From Treponema sp. (lineage in GTDB: Bacteria > Spirochaetota > Spirochaetia > Treponematales > Treponemataceae), in contig JAILIC010000026.1 in the NCBI GenBank assembly GCA_024695475.1, forward strand, positions 23,953 to 87,952: a DNA stretch of 64,000 nt, written 5' to 3'. A program made the position numbers and the translations under genes. A model generated the notes under the pieces. The model was given only the letters and a program-made list of their open reading frames with translations. It did not search any database and had not been told where the DNA came from. Each line of letters begins with the position of its first letter. The stretch's first letter is position 1. Below are positions 17,591 through 26,883 of the stretch, piece after piece.

Positions 17591-18808
17591 ATGAAACAAA
17601 TTATTACAAGCTTTCTGGATACAGACCTATATAAATTCAGTATGGGCCAACTTGCTATGCGTAAATATGGGGATGCAAACGTTGAGTGGAAGTTTGTATG
17701 CCGTAATAAAAATATTCACTTTACACCTGAGATGGTTAGTGAGATAAAACATCAAATTGAGTTATACTGTACTTTGAGTTTTACCAAAGAAGAAATCGCC
17801 TATCTATCTTCGTTGACATGGCTTGATAAAGGGTATCTGTCATTTCTTGCTGTTTGGCATCCTATGATTGAGCATTTTATCATAAATGATGATGCTGAAT
17901 GTGGCTTGAACATCCGGACTGTCGGTCCTTGGTTTTTGACAATCTACTACGAGATCCCCGTACTTTCAATTATTAACGAAGTTTATTTTAATTTTCAATA
18001 TAAAGACCGCTATGATGAAGTTGAAAAATCAGCTATAGAGCGAGCTCGTCAAAAAATTGCTGATTTAGGCAGTGGCAAATACTGCATCAGTACTTTTTCG
18101 GAGTTTGGTACTCGCCGTCGTCTTAATGCTGACATTCAAGAAAAAATCATTATGATGTTTAAGGATGCCAACGATAAAAAGCTTTTAGGAGACTCTGTCT
18201 TTGGTGGTACTTCTAATGTTTTGTTTGCGATGAAGCATAACTTAAAGCCTATTGGTACTATGGCACATGAAGTGTTTATGGTTACGGGACAGGGATATCC
18301 TGAGCGTAATCCTGCATATTCCAATAAGTTTGTTATGGACGACTGGCATGATCTGTATGGTGTACAGTTGGGGATTATGCTCACAGATTGTATTACTACT
18401 GATTGCTTTTTATTGGATTTTGATGTAAAAAATGCAACGCTTTTTACAGGCGTACGTAACGATAGTGGAGATCCGATAGAATGGGGCGAAAAGATGATTG
18501 CCCATTACAAACAGTTAGGCATTGATCCAAAACGAAAGACCTTGCTGTTTAGTGATAGTCTTGATTTTGAACGGGCTGATATGATCTATCGCCATTTCAA
18601 GGGTAGAACACGTATCGCTTTTGGTATAGGTACGTTCCTCGTTAATGATACCTGTGTACCACCGCTCAACATCGTTATGAAAACGGTAAAAGCAAATGGT
18701 GTCCCTGTTGTCAAAATCTCTGACTCACCAGGAAAGGGCATTGGCGAAAGCAAGACCTATGAGGAATACTTGCAGCGTGCTATTAACTGGCGTTTGGGAC
18801 GTTACTAG
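17591..18808 (+). CDS. pncB: nicotinate phosphoribosyltransferase
   Basis: 405 residues from the ATG at 17591 (MKQIITSFLDTDLYKFSMGQ), the expected family N-terminus. The 20 upstream codons in the ORF track are intergenic. Conserved features include ISTFSEFGTRRR, the FGGTSNVLFAMKHNLKPIGTMAHE region (quoted as NLKPIGTMAHE) and GVRNDSGDP. It makes nicotinate mononucleotide from nicotinate and PRPP in NAD salvage. A nicotinamidase-like gene at 37.7 kb could supply the nicotinate. Confidence 0.94.
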   Translation: MKQIITSFLDTDLYKFSMGQLAMRKYGDANVEWKFVCRNKNIHFTPEMVSEIKHQIELYCTLSFTKEEIAYLSSLTWLDKGYLSFLAVWHPMIEHFIINDDAECGLNIRTVGPWFLTIYYEIPVLSIINEVYFNFQYKDRYDEVEKSAIERARQKIADLGSGKYCISTFSEFGTRRRLNADIQEKIIMMFKDANDKKLLGDSVFGGTSNVLFAMKHNLKPIGTMAHEVFMVTGQGYPERNPAYSNKFVMDDWHDLYGVQLGIMLTDCITTDCFLLDFDVKNATLFTGVRNDSGDPIEWGEKMIAHYKQLGIDPKRKTLLFSDSLDFERADMIYRHFKGRTRIAFGIGTFLVNDTCVPPLNIVMKTVKANGVPVVKISDSPGKGIGESKTYEEYLQRAINWRLGRY

Positions 18809-18828
18809 AACAGGTTAGGGTGTCCACA

Positions 18829-19536
18829 CTAGGGTAAATACTCTTTTTTTATGTTCCTTAAGGAACGGAATAGTTTTTCCTTTTTATCGTTATCTCCACC
18901 AGTCAGAGCTTCAAGTCTACTTCGTGCTTCTTTTCGGCCAGAGTTGTCCTGATAGGTGCATGTGCATGTTGTTGTTATGTAGCCTTCCTGTTTACCATGT
19001 TCTTTGATTATGTCAACAGGTGCATAGCATAACGGCCTAATAATGACAAGCGGATATTTTTCATATTGCAGGCGGGGTGGCATGGTAGCCAGCTCTGCCT
19101 TATTCATCATATTCATTAATAGCGTTTCGAGAATGTCATCAAGGTGATGTCCTAATGCCAACTTTGTATATCCGTTATTAAGTGCATAGCGGAGTAACTC
19201 GGTACGACGTTGGGTGGAACACCACCAGCAGTTCATTTTATGACCGGGCTTTACCCGGTGTAATACATCAACATCAAGTGTTTCAACTGGTACCTTCCAT
19301 TGCTCAAATAGCTGCTGTAATTCAGTGTTGAGAGGAGGCGTAATTTCTGACTGTACATGCAGTGCTGTATAGGTAAAATCTTCCTGGGGTCGCAGTTTAC
19401 GACGTGCAAAGTATTGTATTAACGCAGTAGAATCCTTACCCCCTGATGCACCGACCAGTATTTTATCTCCTTTTTCGATGAGATGGTAATCATAGACTGC
19501 TTTGTCTATCATGCGGAATAGTAATGGTTGTGGCAT
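18829..19536 (-). CDS. TtcA-like PP-loop ATPase (tRNA 2-thiocytidine synthesis type)
   Basis: 235 residues. The PP-loop SGGKDSTAL is at about residue 32, and the CWWCSTQRR motif plus a later CTCTYQDN Cys pair fit TtcA-type enzymes, which bind an iron-sulphur cluster and thiolate cytosine 32 of tRNA. LALGHHLDDILETLLMN is also family-typical. The protein is shorter than E. coli TtcA, so it may be a related member of the same group. The stop lies 20 bp from the convergent pncB stop. The SDR gene lies upstream on the same strand, 10 bp away. Confidence 0.82.
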   Translation of the reverse strand: MPQPLLFRMIDKAVYDYHLIEKGDKILVGASGGKDSTALIQYFARRKLRPQEDFTYTALHVQSEITPPLNTELQQLFEQWKVPVETLDVDVLHRVKPGHKMNCWWCSTQRRTELLRYALNNGYTKLALGHHLDDILETLLMNMMNKAELATMPPRLQYEKYPLVIIRPLCYAPVDIIKEHGKQEGYITTTCTCTYQDNSGRKEARSRLEALTGGDNDKKEKLFRSLRNIKKEYLP

Positions 19537-19546
19537 GCAGTACTCT

Positions 19547-20347
19547 CTAAAAAGGATTTGACGGACGTTTGCTAAAGAGGTATGTCATGCGGGCTCCAAA
19601 ATAGTGGCTGACAAAACGACTGATAAAGGCATTAAACTTCCATTTTGGAGCCATCATGGCAATATGTTTACCATGTAAGGCTTTTTTGAGGCAATGAGCA
19701 ACTACTTTGTCAGCAGGTTTACCGTGTAATACTTCTTTACGGGCCCCATTTGATGCAACATTTGCAAATTCGGTACTGACTGATCCTGGACACAGAGCAC
19801 AGACAGCTATGCCCTTGTCTTTTACCTCGGCAGCAAGTGCCAGAGTAAAGTTACGGACGTATGCTTTTGTAGCTCCGTAGACTGCAAAATTACCTAATGG
19901 CATGACTGCAGCAAGGCTTGCAACATTAATGATGGTAGATCCTTTTTGCATTAACGGCAGACAAATGCCACAGATACCAGTAACAGTAATACAGTTGAGT
20001 TCTATCATTTCAAGTTGACGTTCGAGTTTTGTAGATTCAAAGGTACCATAGGTACCAAAACCTGCATTATTTATTAGTAGTGATATGGTAAAGTCACTGT
20101 CCTGCTGTTTTTGTGTTTCGATAAAGTTTTTGAATCGCTCAACGCCATCGCGACCGCTGATATCAAGAGAAATGGCACGGGCTGTAATTGCGTGATTGTT
20201 TTGTAGCTCTTGTACTAAGGCGTTAAGTCGGTCAGTACGGCGTGCAATGAGCCATAACTGATCTGCAAGCGTTGTGTGTGCAATTTGGCGGGCAAATTCT
20301 GCTCCCATGCCGGAACTGGCACCGGTAATAATAGCGATTCGTTTCAT
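19547..20347 (-). CDS. short-chain dehydrogenase/reductase
   Basis: 266 residues from the ATG giving MKRIAIITGASSGMG. The glycine-rich NAD(P) motif TGASSGMG, NNAGFGTYG and the catalytic YGATKAYVRN (YxxxK) are present, with the Ser in INVASLAA. The sequence resembles DltE/YqjQ-like SDRs. The ORF track starts 12 codons too early, inside a terminator hairpin. Substrate unknown. Likely cotranscribed with the downstream TtcA-like gene. Confidence 0.88.
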   Translation of the reverse strand: MKRIAIITGASSGMGAEFARQIAHTTLADQLWLIARRTDRLNALVQELQNNHAITARAISLDISGRDGVERFKNFIETQKQQDSDFTISLLINNAGFGTYGTFESTKLERQLEMIELNCITVTGICGICLPLMQKGSTIINVASLAAVMPLGNFAVYGATKAYVRNFTLALAAEVKDKGIAVCALCPGSVSTEFANVASNGARKEVLHGKPADKVVAHCLKKALHGKHIAMMAPKWKFNAFISRFVSHYFGARMTYLFSKRPSNPF

Positions 20348-20362
20348 GTCAAAAAGTATAGG

Positions 20363-20384
20363 AAAAATTGCCAGATGTGGCAAT
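20363..20384 (-). terminator. intrinsic terminator of the H-cluster protein gene
   Basis: On the minus strand, ATTGCCA-CATC-TGGCAAT is followed by TTTTT, about 80 nt past the stop of the gene at 20466. Confidence 0.7.
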
Positions 20385-20465
20385 GAGGGGGTGCGGAAAA
20401 GAGGTATGTATTACGGCAAGGACTGTGTAACGTATGAATCGAATATACGGACTTTATACATGTAT

Positions 20466-21260
20466 TTATTTATACATGCACTTGGAACAACCACCTGGAC
20501 AGGCAAGTGTTATAAGGAGATGAGCTCCACCCTCTACTGTGCTTTTACATCGGATAAGTTTTTTTTCAAGGTTATCAAGACCAAAGATAGCGGAACATGA
20601 AACAGATACATCATATTTTGAAAAAGAATTACTGATACCACCATCTTCATACGTGTGTAGCGGTTTTTCAGTAATCGTAAACTTGTATGGAACAAAGCTA
20701 GAACCATATGTATCTGCTTGTTTATCTATCGCAGCATTAAATGTGTCTAAATGGATCTTCTTTTTTTCAAAAAAATCACTAACCTCTCTAAATGAAAGTG
20801 CTCCATCAACACTTTTGCATGTACTGGCTTCTTGTTTTTTTATGGGACAGGGACCTATAAAAACAACTGCGCAGTCATTGCCGTACAAGGTTTTAAGCAT
20901 TGCTGCATGTTGAAGGAGCGGCGAACTTTCTAAAATGATGTTTTCAGCAAATTCTGGAAACTTTTGTCTAATATACACCGCTGCAGCAGGACATGCTGCG
21001 GTAATATAAACTCGACTGGCTCCTGATTTTTTAAGAGTACGATTGTCACGCTCTATTTTTTGGGCAACCAAGGCTGTTACTAAATCAACACCTAAAGCCG
21101 TTTCACTTACACCCCAAAAACCAGCTTTTTTTAGTGCACCAATAAAAGCTTTTTCAGAAATATCTGGAAAATAGTTTTTCCATGCAGGAGCCAGTGAAGC
21201 TATAGAGATTTTACTCTTTTGTAGTATGGAAATAACGTTTTGAATGTGTGTATTAGACAT
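20466..21260 (-). CDS. [FeFe]-hydrogenase H-cluster-domain protein, stand-alone (sensory type?)
   Basis: 264 residues resembling only the C-terminal H-cluster domain of iron-only hydrogenases. Three motifs can be aligned by eye: TAACPA at about residue 90 (TSCCP in catalytic enzymes), FIGPCPIKKQEA (MPCxxKKxE) and LACPGGCSKC at the very C-terminus (ACPGGCxxGGGQP). All four cysteines expected to hold the [4Fe-4S]/diiron H-cluster remain. The proton-transfer Cys is Ala, and the C-terminal GGGQP is missing. There is no N-terminal ferredoxin-like domain. Loss of the proton-relay Cys is known from putative sensory hydrogenases (HydS-like groups C/D). Monocistronic, with a clear promoter. Confidence 0.75.
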   Translation of the reverse strand: MSNTHIQNVISILQKSKISIASLAPAWKNYFPDISEKAFIGALKKAGFWGVSETALGVDLVTALVAQKIERDNRTLKKSGASRVYITAACPAAAVYIRQKFPEFAENIILESSPLLQHAAMLKTLYGNDCAVVFIGPCPIKKQEASTCKSVDGALSFREVSDFFEKKKIHLDTFNAAIDKQADTYGSSFVPYKFTITEKPLHTYEDGGISNSFSKYDVSVSCSAIFGLDNLEKKLIRCKSTVEGGAHLLITLACPGGCSKCMYK

Positions 21261-21269
21261 AATAAATAT

Positions 21270-21298
21270 ATGTTAGTTTAACATAACTATTGTGTCAA
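21270..21298 (-). promoter_or_regulatory. promoter of the H-cluster protein gene
   Basis: Minus strand TTGACA, 17-bp spacer, TAACAT, ending about 10 nt before the start codon. This leaves a very short 5' UTR. Confidence 0.65.
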
Positions 21299-21410
21299 CA
21301 AGTTATGGAAGACGTGTTGACTGTATGTCGTGAATGAGACGTAATTAAAAATGCATCAGGAGATTTTCTTACAGAGAGCATCTGGTGTATAATACGTCAG
21401 AGTATTAGGT

Positions 21411-22268
21411 ATGAACAAACGTATTACAGAAAAAGCATTACAAAAAAGTTATGAATTAGGGCAACAAGCCTCAGATAAAGATATACAAGATTTGGATACC
21501 AAACTCCCAGTCATGAAACGGGGTGTAATTGAAAAAATTTGGGATAAGGTAGTGTTTTTATGGGAACAGGTAAAATCACCAGAAGTACCATTACGCTTAA
21601 AAATGGTTATTGGCGGTGCTTTGTTGTATTTGATACTACCCATCGATGTGCTTCCAGATACATTCCCTGGCATTGGACTGCTCGATGATATGGCGGTGAT
21701 ACTTGCTGTGGTAAGGGAAGTATCGCGTTTTGCAGTTCCTAAACTCGAAAAAAAGCTTGAACAAAAGTTTTATGAAAAAAGCTTTCAAAAAATCGATGCA
21801 ACATTATCTTTGTTGTTTAAGTCTTTTTTACTGCATACGCTCATCGGATTCCTGCTTAACGCAATGGGGTGTGTCATACTCATTACCAAGCCTTTTGGGG
21901 ACGTGTATTCGCGTCCTGTTGCTTACTGTTTTTTTGCTGGCGTTTTTATATATGCGGTTATCAGGTGGGTTCGGTATGGTAAACAATATGGCAAGATGAC
22001 GTTGCTGATTGCGAGACATATACTGCAAGCAAAAAGCATTTCAAAAGGAACCGCTGCTTTTGTTATATCGGAGTATCCCTATATCGCGCATGTGTTTGCA
22101 GGAATAAAAATACTTAATGATTTTGTTCCAGAACTGCAAATACCAGATCTTCCTGATATTATAAAAGTCTTTGAGCGGTATTATAGGAAAAATGCTATCC
22201 TGTTTGCTGCTATCATGACATTGTATGCATTGTTGATAGCAGGCACTAAGTATGTACTTCTAAAGTAA
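21411..22268 (+). CDS. DUF1232 (YkvA-like) membrane protein
   Basis: 285 residues. The DUF1232 core at about residues 55-100 is recognisable from VPLRLKMVIGGALLYLILP and PIDVLPDTFPGIGLLDDMAV. Two further hydrophobic segments follow around residues 140-180, with one at the C-terminus, so the protein is membrane bound. No enzymatic motif is seen. The family is of unknown function. It is divergent from the H-cluster gene and convergent with the GNAT-MsrA gene. Confidence 0.8.
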   Translation: MNKRITEKALQKSYELGQQASDKDIQDLDTKLPVMKRGVIEKIWDKVVFLWEQVKSPEVPLRLKMVIGGALLYLILPIDVLPDTFPGIGLLDDMAVILAVVREVSRFAVPKLEKKLEQKFYEKSFQKIDATLSLLFKSFLLHTLIGFLLNAMGCVILITKPFGDVYSRPVAYCFFAGVFIYAVIRWVRYGKQYGKMTLLIARHILQAKSISKGTAAFVISEYPYIAHVFAGIKILNDFVPELQIPDLPDIIKVFERYYRKNAILFAAIMTLYALLIAGTKYVLLK

Positions 22269-22280
22269 AAGCGACCGGCA

Positions 22281-23144
22281 TTAGTTTAATGCTGCTACTG
22301 CTTGTAAATCTGCTTTGGTGATGTGACAATAACCTGACGGATTTTTTAAGAGATAGTCCTGATGGTATTCTTCTGCCTCATAAAAACATTCAAGCGGTTT
22401 TAATTCTGTGTAAAACACGTTGTGCTTTTTCTTTTCTTCATCAACTGCTGCGGCAAGTTCTGCAAACATAGTTGGATCTTTATAATAAATGCCCGTTTGG
22501 TATTGGCTTCCAATATCTTCTTTTTGGCCGTCCGCTTGTTCTGGATCGATACAGAGGAAATAAGCTTTAAGCACTTTTTCGGTAGGGGTAATCAGAGGAT
22601 CATACGTAACACGGACTGTTTCCTTAAAACCTGTTTCCATACGGCATATTTGCTCATAGGTTGGGTTTTGTGTGTGTCCGTTTGCATACCCTGTTGCTGT
22701 AGCGGTAACACCAGTGAGCATCTTAAAGACACGTTCTGTTCCCCAAAAACAGCCGCCAGCTACATAAAGTACTTTTTGCCCAGTCGGAACTATATAATTG
22801 TCATCAGCTCTTGTTTCTAGGATACGATGTTCATAGTAGATTTTGTTGTCAGTACGTGTAAGTATGGAGTATCCGTTATGTTCTAAAACGTGCCGTGCCA
22901 TTTCGTTACTGGTATCTACGGCTGCATGTATAAGCGGTTCATGTAGTGTTTGATGTGCTAGTATTGTAAAATCATATATGGCACTAGCTGCTATGTGCTT
23001 ACCTTGAAAAGCCGGTTTGACTTCAAAGTAGAGCTCTGCTTTGTCCGATAGACGTAGAGTACCAACTATCGTTTCGTTATATATGATGTTGTAGACTTTG
23101 TCTTCCTGTTGTTCCAATGTTATTTTTACATATTTGTTTTGCAT
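22281..23144 (-). CDS. msrA: GNAT acetyltransferase - methionine sulfoxide reductase A fusion
   Basis: 287 residues. The N-terminal ~110 residues look like a compact GNAT domain (VKPAFQGKHIAASAIYDF and MARHVLEHNGYSI are the CoA-loop and C-terminal strand regions). Residues about 120-285 are MsrA: the catalytic motif GGCFWGTE, the family's YANGHTQNPTYEQI, and GSQYQTGIYY. MsrA reduces methionine-S-sulfoxide in proteins using thioredoxin. The gene has an AAGGAA ribosome-binding site and a structured upstream region. The role of the acetyltransferase half is unknown. Confidence 0.88.
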   Translation of the reverse strand: MQNKYVKITLEQQEDKVYNIIYNETIVGTLRLSDKAELYFEVKPAFQGKHIAASAIYDFTILAHQTLHEPLIHAAVDTSNEMARHVLEHNGYSILTRTDNKIYYEHRILETRADDNYIVPTGQKVLYVAGGCFWGTERVFKMLTGVTATATGYANGHTQNPTYEQICRMETGFKETVRVTYDPLITPTEKVLKAYFLCIDPEQADGQKEDIGSQYQTGIYYKDPTMFAELAAAVDEEKKKHNVFYTELKPLECFYEAEEYHQDYLLKNPSGYCHITKADLQAVAALN

Positions 23145-23190
23145 ATATCGATTCCTTGCTTTGTGATTGTCCTATGCTTAGTGTACCTGT

Positions 23191-23249
23191 ATGCGGTATT
23201 GTCTGTATGCAGCAGATACCATAGCTGCTATCACACAAACATACCGCAT
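23191..23249. repeat. nested inverted repeat between aldo/keto reductase and msrA
   Basis: Outer arms ATGCGGTAT/ATACCGCAT enclose an inner AGCAG/CTGCT stem. There is no T-tract, so it is probably a 5' UTR structure of msrA or an operator rather than a terminator. Confidence 0.5.
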
Positions 23250-23266
23250 GTATTGCTATAAAACTA

Positions 23267-24193
23267 TCACGGAAGTTTTTTACCTGATGAAAGGTAAATC
23301 TTGTACCACTCATTGTGTGTTAATTCAAATGTTGTGGCATCACAGATGTCTTTTAAGTGATCAGGATTCATTGTGCCAGCAAGTACCTGCATTTTTGCAG
23401 GATGGCGTAAGATCCATGCGATTGCTACTGCTGTTTTGGAAACTCCATATTTTTGACCAACCTCTGCTAGCGCTTTGTTTATTTCAGGAAATTCTGGGCT
23501 GTCGACAAAGCAACCTTTGAAAAATCCATATTGAAGTGGAGACCATGCTTGTATGGTAATGTTGTTCAAACGGCAATAATCGAGAGTACCGTTGTCTCTG
23601 TCAATTGAACGATCAGAGGTAAGATTGTTAAGGAACAAGGCCTGGTCAATAAGTTGTGACTGCTCAAGAGAAAGTTGTAACTGATTAAAAATGAGTGGTT
23701 GCTTTACGCAACGTTTTAATAGTTCAATTTGTAGTGGGGGTACATTGCTTACACCAAAGTGACGGACCTTACCGTTTTTATAGAGGGTGTCAAATGCTTC
23801 TGCAACTTGTTCTGGCTCAAAAATCAAATCAGGACGGTGCAAGAGTAATACATCAAGATAATCGAGCTTCATGCGGGTGAGACTTTCATCAACACTGACT
23901 AAAATATTTTCCTTAGTCCAGTCAAATTCATTGCGCTCAAAACGAAGTCCGCATTTGGTCTGAATAAAAACATCCTCACGTTTAATACCGGACTGCTTGA
24001 ATGCGTCTCCAAAACGTTTTTCGGCTTCGCCATTTCCGTAACAGGTTGCGTTATCAAAAAAATTGATACCGAGATCAATTGATGTATGAATCATTTTTTC
24101 TGCTTGATCAACCGTCAGGGCTGGCATACGCATGCAACCCAAAATAATCGATGAGGCATTTGCCGGTCCATTTTGTACACTAATCGTTTTCAT
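23267..24193 (-). CDS. aldo/keto reductase (YdhF-like)
   Basis: 308 residues forming a TIM-barrel AKR. The catalytic tetrad is visible as Asp and Tyr in FFDNATCYG, Lys in IQTKCG and His in LLLHRPD. FGVSNV and the late QVLAGTMNPDHL region (nucleotide binding) match the YdhF-type family. It uses NADPH to reduce a carbonyl; the substrate is unknown. A good ribosome-binding site (AAAGGAG) precedes the ATG. Confidence 0.9.
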   Translation of the reverse strand: MKTISVQNGPANASSIILGCMRMPALTVDQAEKMIHTSIDLGINFFDNATCYGNGEAEKRFGDAFKQSGIKREDVFIQTKCGLRFERNEFDWTKENILVSVDESLTRMKLDYLDVLLLHRPDLIFEPEQVAEAFDTLYKNGKVRHFGVSNVPPLQIELLKRCVKQPLIFNQLQLSLEQSQLIDQALFLNNLTSDRSIDRDNGTLDYCRLNNITIQAWSPLQYGFFKGCFVDSPEFPEINKALAEVGQKYGVSKTAVAIAWILRHPAKMQVLAGTMNPDHLKDICDATTFELTHNEWYKIYLSSGKKLP

Positions 24194-24283
24194 TACAAAC
24201 TCCTTTGGGTAATATACTTTTTTTCTATTTAATATAGTACCACCAGTAATTGTATCAGTTGAAATGGAATAACGCTAGTTTTT

Positions 24284-25414
24284 TTATCTGGCTATGTGTA
24301 ACAGAATATGCAATCCTGTAAGGAATACAAGGAATACAATGTTGTATACACTAAAAGTAGCCAAGTATCTTCCTCCTGACGGTAGGGCTCGTTTTTCACG
24401 ATTGGCAGCATATATCTTAAAGGATATTAAACTGGCAAGAGAGGCAACGAGCGTTCCTAATCCGCCTGCATTGACACCAATAAGTAATTCTTGTGTGCCT
24501 GCGCTGGTAAATGGGTAAAGCAGGAGTGTTGCAGGTACATTGCTGATAATCTGACTTGAAATAACAGCTGCTGTGTATTCATTTCCCTGTACGATGTTCA
24601 TTAAAAAGGATTTAATTGGGGTAATTGCAGCAATATTCCCTGTAAAGATAAAGAAAGCCATAAACGTGAGTAAAAGCATGTAATCAATGTGGGCTAAAAC
24701 CTTTCTATCTAGAATGCTAAGAACTGTCAACACACAGAGTGCACATACCCATTTTGGAATAAGACGAACGACTGCAAGCAGGCACAATACAAACAGACAA
24801 AAATAGATTACAGTTTTTAATCGAGATGCACCAGCTGTATTCCGTGCAGTGGCTGGTTGTATCTGTTTTTTTGCAGGGATACGAACCAGACAGACGCATA
24901 GACCAATAAAGCACAAAATAGAATAGGGGAGAATAATCTTAATAAAGTCAAAAACGGGGAGACCCATTTTTTCAAACAAGAAGAGATTTTGAGGATTGCC
25001 CAGTGGAGTGAGCATGCTGCCAGTATTGGCTGCAATAGTTTGGAGTATGACTGTCAGCATGACGATGTTTGGAATACCTGCTCCACCTAATAACTCGATA
25101 GTGAGGGGAATAAAGGTTAGCAGGGCGACATCGTTGGTAATAAACATGCTTGAAAAAAAGCAGAGGAAAATAAGTACAAAACTGAGTGCTCTGATAGATG
25201 AGACCTTGCCGCAAAGAAAAACTCCAGCCTTTTCAAATAAGCCGCAGGCACGAAATGCGCCAACAACGCCCATGAGGGCAAAGAGAATACACAGAGTATT
25301 CCAGTCTATATATGTAAGGTATTGTTGTGTTGGTGGTACAAAAAAGCTGCTCAGAAGTGCACAGGTAAAGGCAGCAAAAAAGACAGCTTCTTTTTTAATA
25401 AATTGTAAAATCAT
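24284..25414 (-). CDS. SLC13/ArsB-type anion permease
   Basis: 376 residues with about ten membrane segments. It belongs to the ion-transporter superfamily that includes ArsB, NhaD and the citrate/sulphate DASS carriers: the conserved SSMFITNDVALLTFIPLT and ANTGSMLTPLGNPQNLFLF segments match, with the second repeat in ISNVPATLLL. The transported ion (citrate, sulphate, arsenite or other) cannot be read from sequence. It is separated from metY by a large hairpin and probably transcribed with it or alone. Confidence 0.82.
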   Translation of the reverse strand: MILQFIKKEAVFFAAFTCALLSSFFVPPTQQYLTYIDWNTLCILFALMGVVGAFRACGLFEKAGVFLCGKVSSIRALSFVLIFLCFFSSMFITNDVALLTFIPLTIELLGGAGIPNIVMLTVILQTIAANTGSMLTPLGNPQNLFLFEKMGLPVFDFIKIILPYSILCFIGLCVCLVRIPAKKQIQPATARNTAGASRLKTVIYFCLFVLCLLAVVRLIPKWVCALCVLTVLSILDRKVLAHIDYMLLLTFMAFFIFTGNIAAITPIKSFLMNIVQGNEYTAAVISSQIISNVPATLLLYPFTSAGTQELLIGVNAGGLGTLVASLASLISFKIYAANREKRALPSGGRYLATFSVYNIVFLVFLTGLHILLHIAR

Positions 25415-25500
25415 AATATAAAGAGCATAGTACTTTATAGACAGTTAGCATATAGCAAAATCATTTTTTTTGCTGTGGTTTTGTTGTTATGACAAAAATA

Positions 25501-25538
25501 GCAGTATGAAAACCCAGTCTCTGGTATTTTCATACTGC
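25501..25538. terminator. long hairpin between metY and the permease gene
   Basis: Perfect 12-bp arms GCAGTATGAAAA/TTTTCATACTGC with an inner CCAG/CTGG. On the minus strand it is followed by TATTTTTG, so it may terminate or attenuate the metY transcript. Confidence 0.6.
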
Positions 25539-25602
25539 CTTACTCTCTCTTTTTCTCTCCGATGTTGTCTATAGCGTTCTGGAGAAAAACGCTAAAACTT
25601 TT

Positions 25603-26883
25603 TTATATTGCTGCAAATCCATTTTCCAAATCCGCGATGATGTCGTCGATATGTTCTGTACCGATTGACAGGCGGATAGTACTTTGGGTAATGCCTTGAT
25701 CTGCAAGCTCTGCATCACTAAGCTGACTGTGTGTTGTACTTGCCGGATGGATGACAAGCGATTTTACATCAGCAACGTTAGCAAGGAGGCTGAATATCTT
25801 TAGGTTGTCAATAAACTTCCATGCTTCGTCACGACCTCCTTTAATCTCAAAGGTAAAGATGGAACCGGCACCATTGGGGAAGTACTTTTGATATAGCGCA
25901 TGATCTGGATGATCTGATAGTGACGGATGGTTGACTTTTGAAACTTTAGGATGGTTTTTCAAAAACTCAATTACCTTTTTGGTATTTTCGACATGGCGAT
26001 CCAATCTTAATGAGAGGGTTTCAACCCCTTGGAGCAATAAGAATGCATTGAATGGCGAAATGGTTGCACCAGTGTCTCTGAGTAAGATAGCCCGGATGTA
26101 TGTTACAAAGGCAGCTGGTCCTACTGCATCATAAAAAGAAATACCGTGGTAGCTCGGATTAGGATCTGCAATGTTTTTGTATTTACCGCTCTTTTTCCAG
26201 TTAAACTTGCCACTATCAACTATGATGCCACCGAGTGTTGTGCCGTGTCCTCCAATAAACTTTGTTGCAGAGTGAACAACGATATCTGCACCGTGCTCGA
26301 TTGGACGAATGAGGTATGGTGTACCAAATGTGTTGTCTATTACGAGTGGAATACCATGTTTGTGTGCAATATTTGCAATGGCATCGATGTCTGGAATATC
26401 AGAGTTTGGATTACCTAATGTTTCAAGATAGATTGCACGAGTATTTTCTTTGATGGCTTCTTCGACTTCAGTCAAATTATGTGCATTAACAAAAGTGGTG
26501 CTGATACCATATTGAGGAAGTGTGTGTGCTAATAGGTTATAGCTGCCTCCATAGATTGTCTTTTGTGCGACAATGTGACCGCCATTTGCAGCCAAGGCTT
26601 GGATGGTGTAAGAGATAGCTGCGGCACCAGATGCAGTTGCAAGGGCTGCAACACCGCCTTCAAGGGCGGCAAGTCGTTTTTCAAGAACATCCTGTGTTGA
26701 GTTTGTAAGACGACCGTAAATATTACCTGCATCGGCTAAACCAAAACGATCTGCTGCATGCTTTGCATTGTGAAAAACATACGAGGTTGTCTGATAAATG
26801 GGAACCGCACGAGAATCTGTTGCTGGATCTGCCTGTTCTTGTCCTACGTGTAATTGCAATGTTTCAAATTTATATTGTGCCAT
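25603..26883 (-). CDS. metY: O-acetylhomoserine sulfhydrylase (PLP-dependent)
   Basis: 426 residues of the Cys/Met-metabolism PLP family. The length and the motifs QTTSYVF, IYGRLTNSTQDVLE and the PLP-lysine region VHSATKFIGGHGTTLGG fit MetY, as does LVIHPASTTHSQLSDAEL. It forms homocysteine from O-acetylhomoserine and sulphide. The gene sits behind a ~290-nt leader that carries a Cys-rich mini-ORF and palindromic operators, so its expression is probably tuned to sulphur-amino-acid supply. Aspartokinase-homoserine dehydrogenase at 11-14 kb supplies the homoserine branch. Confidence 0.94.
   Translation of the reverse strand: MAQYKFETLQLHVGQEQADPATDSRAVPIYQTTSYVFHNAKHAADRFGLADAGNIYGRLTNSTQDVLEKRLAALEGGVAALATASGAAAISYTIQALAANGGHIVAQKTIYGGSYNLLAHTLPQYGISTTFVNAHNLTEVEEAIKENTRAIYLETLGNPNSDIPDIDAIANIAHKHGIPLVIDNTFGTPYLIRPIEHGADIVVHSATKFIGGHGTTLGGIIVDSGKFNWKKSGKYKNIADPNPSYHGISFYDAVGPAAFVTYIRAILLRDTGATISPFNAFLLLQGVETLSLRLDRHVENTKKVIEFLKNHPKVSKVNHPSLSDHPDHALYQKYFPNGAGSIFTFEIKGGRDEAWKFIDNLKIFSLLANVADVKSLVIHPASTTHSQLSDAELADQGITQSTIRLSIGTEHIDDIIADLENGFAAI

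Noticed and set aside
24996-25421. 141-aa plus-strand ORF with a basic, coding-like sequence
   Set aside because: Lies fully antisense to the anion permease, which has clear membrane segments and family motifs.
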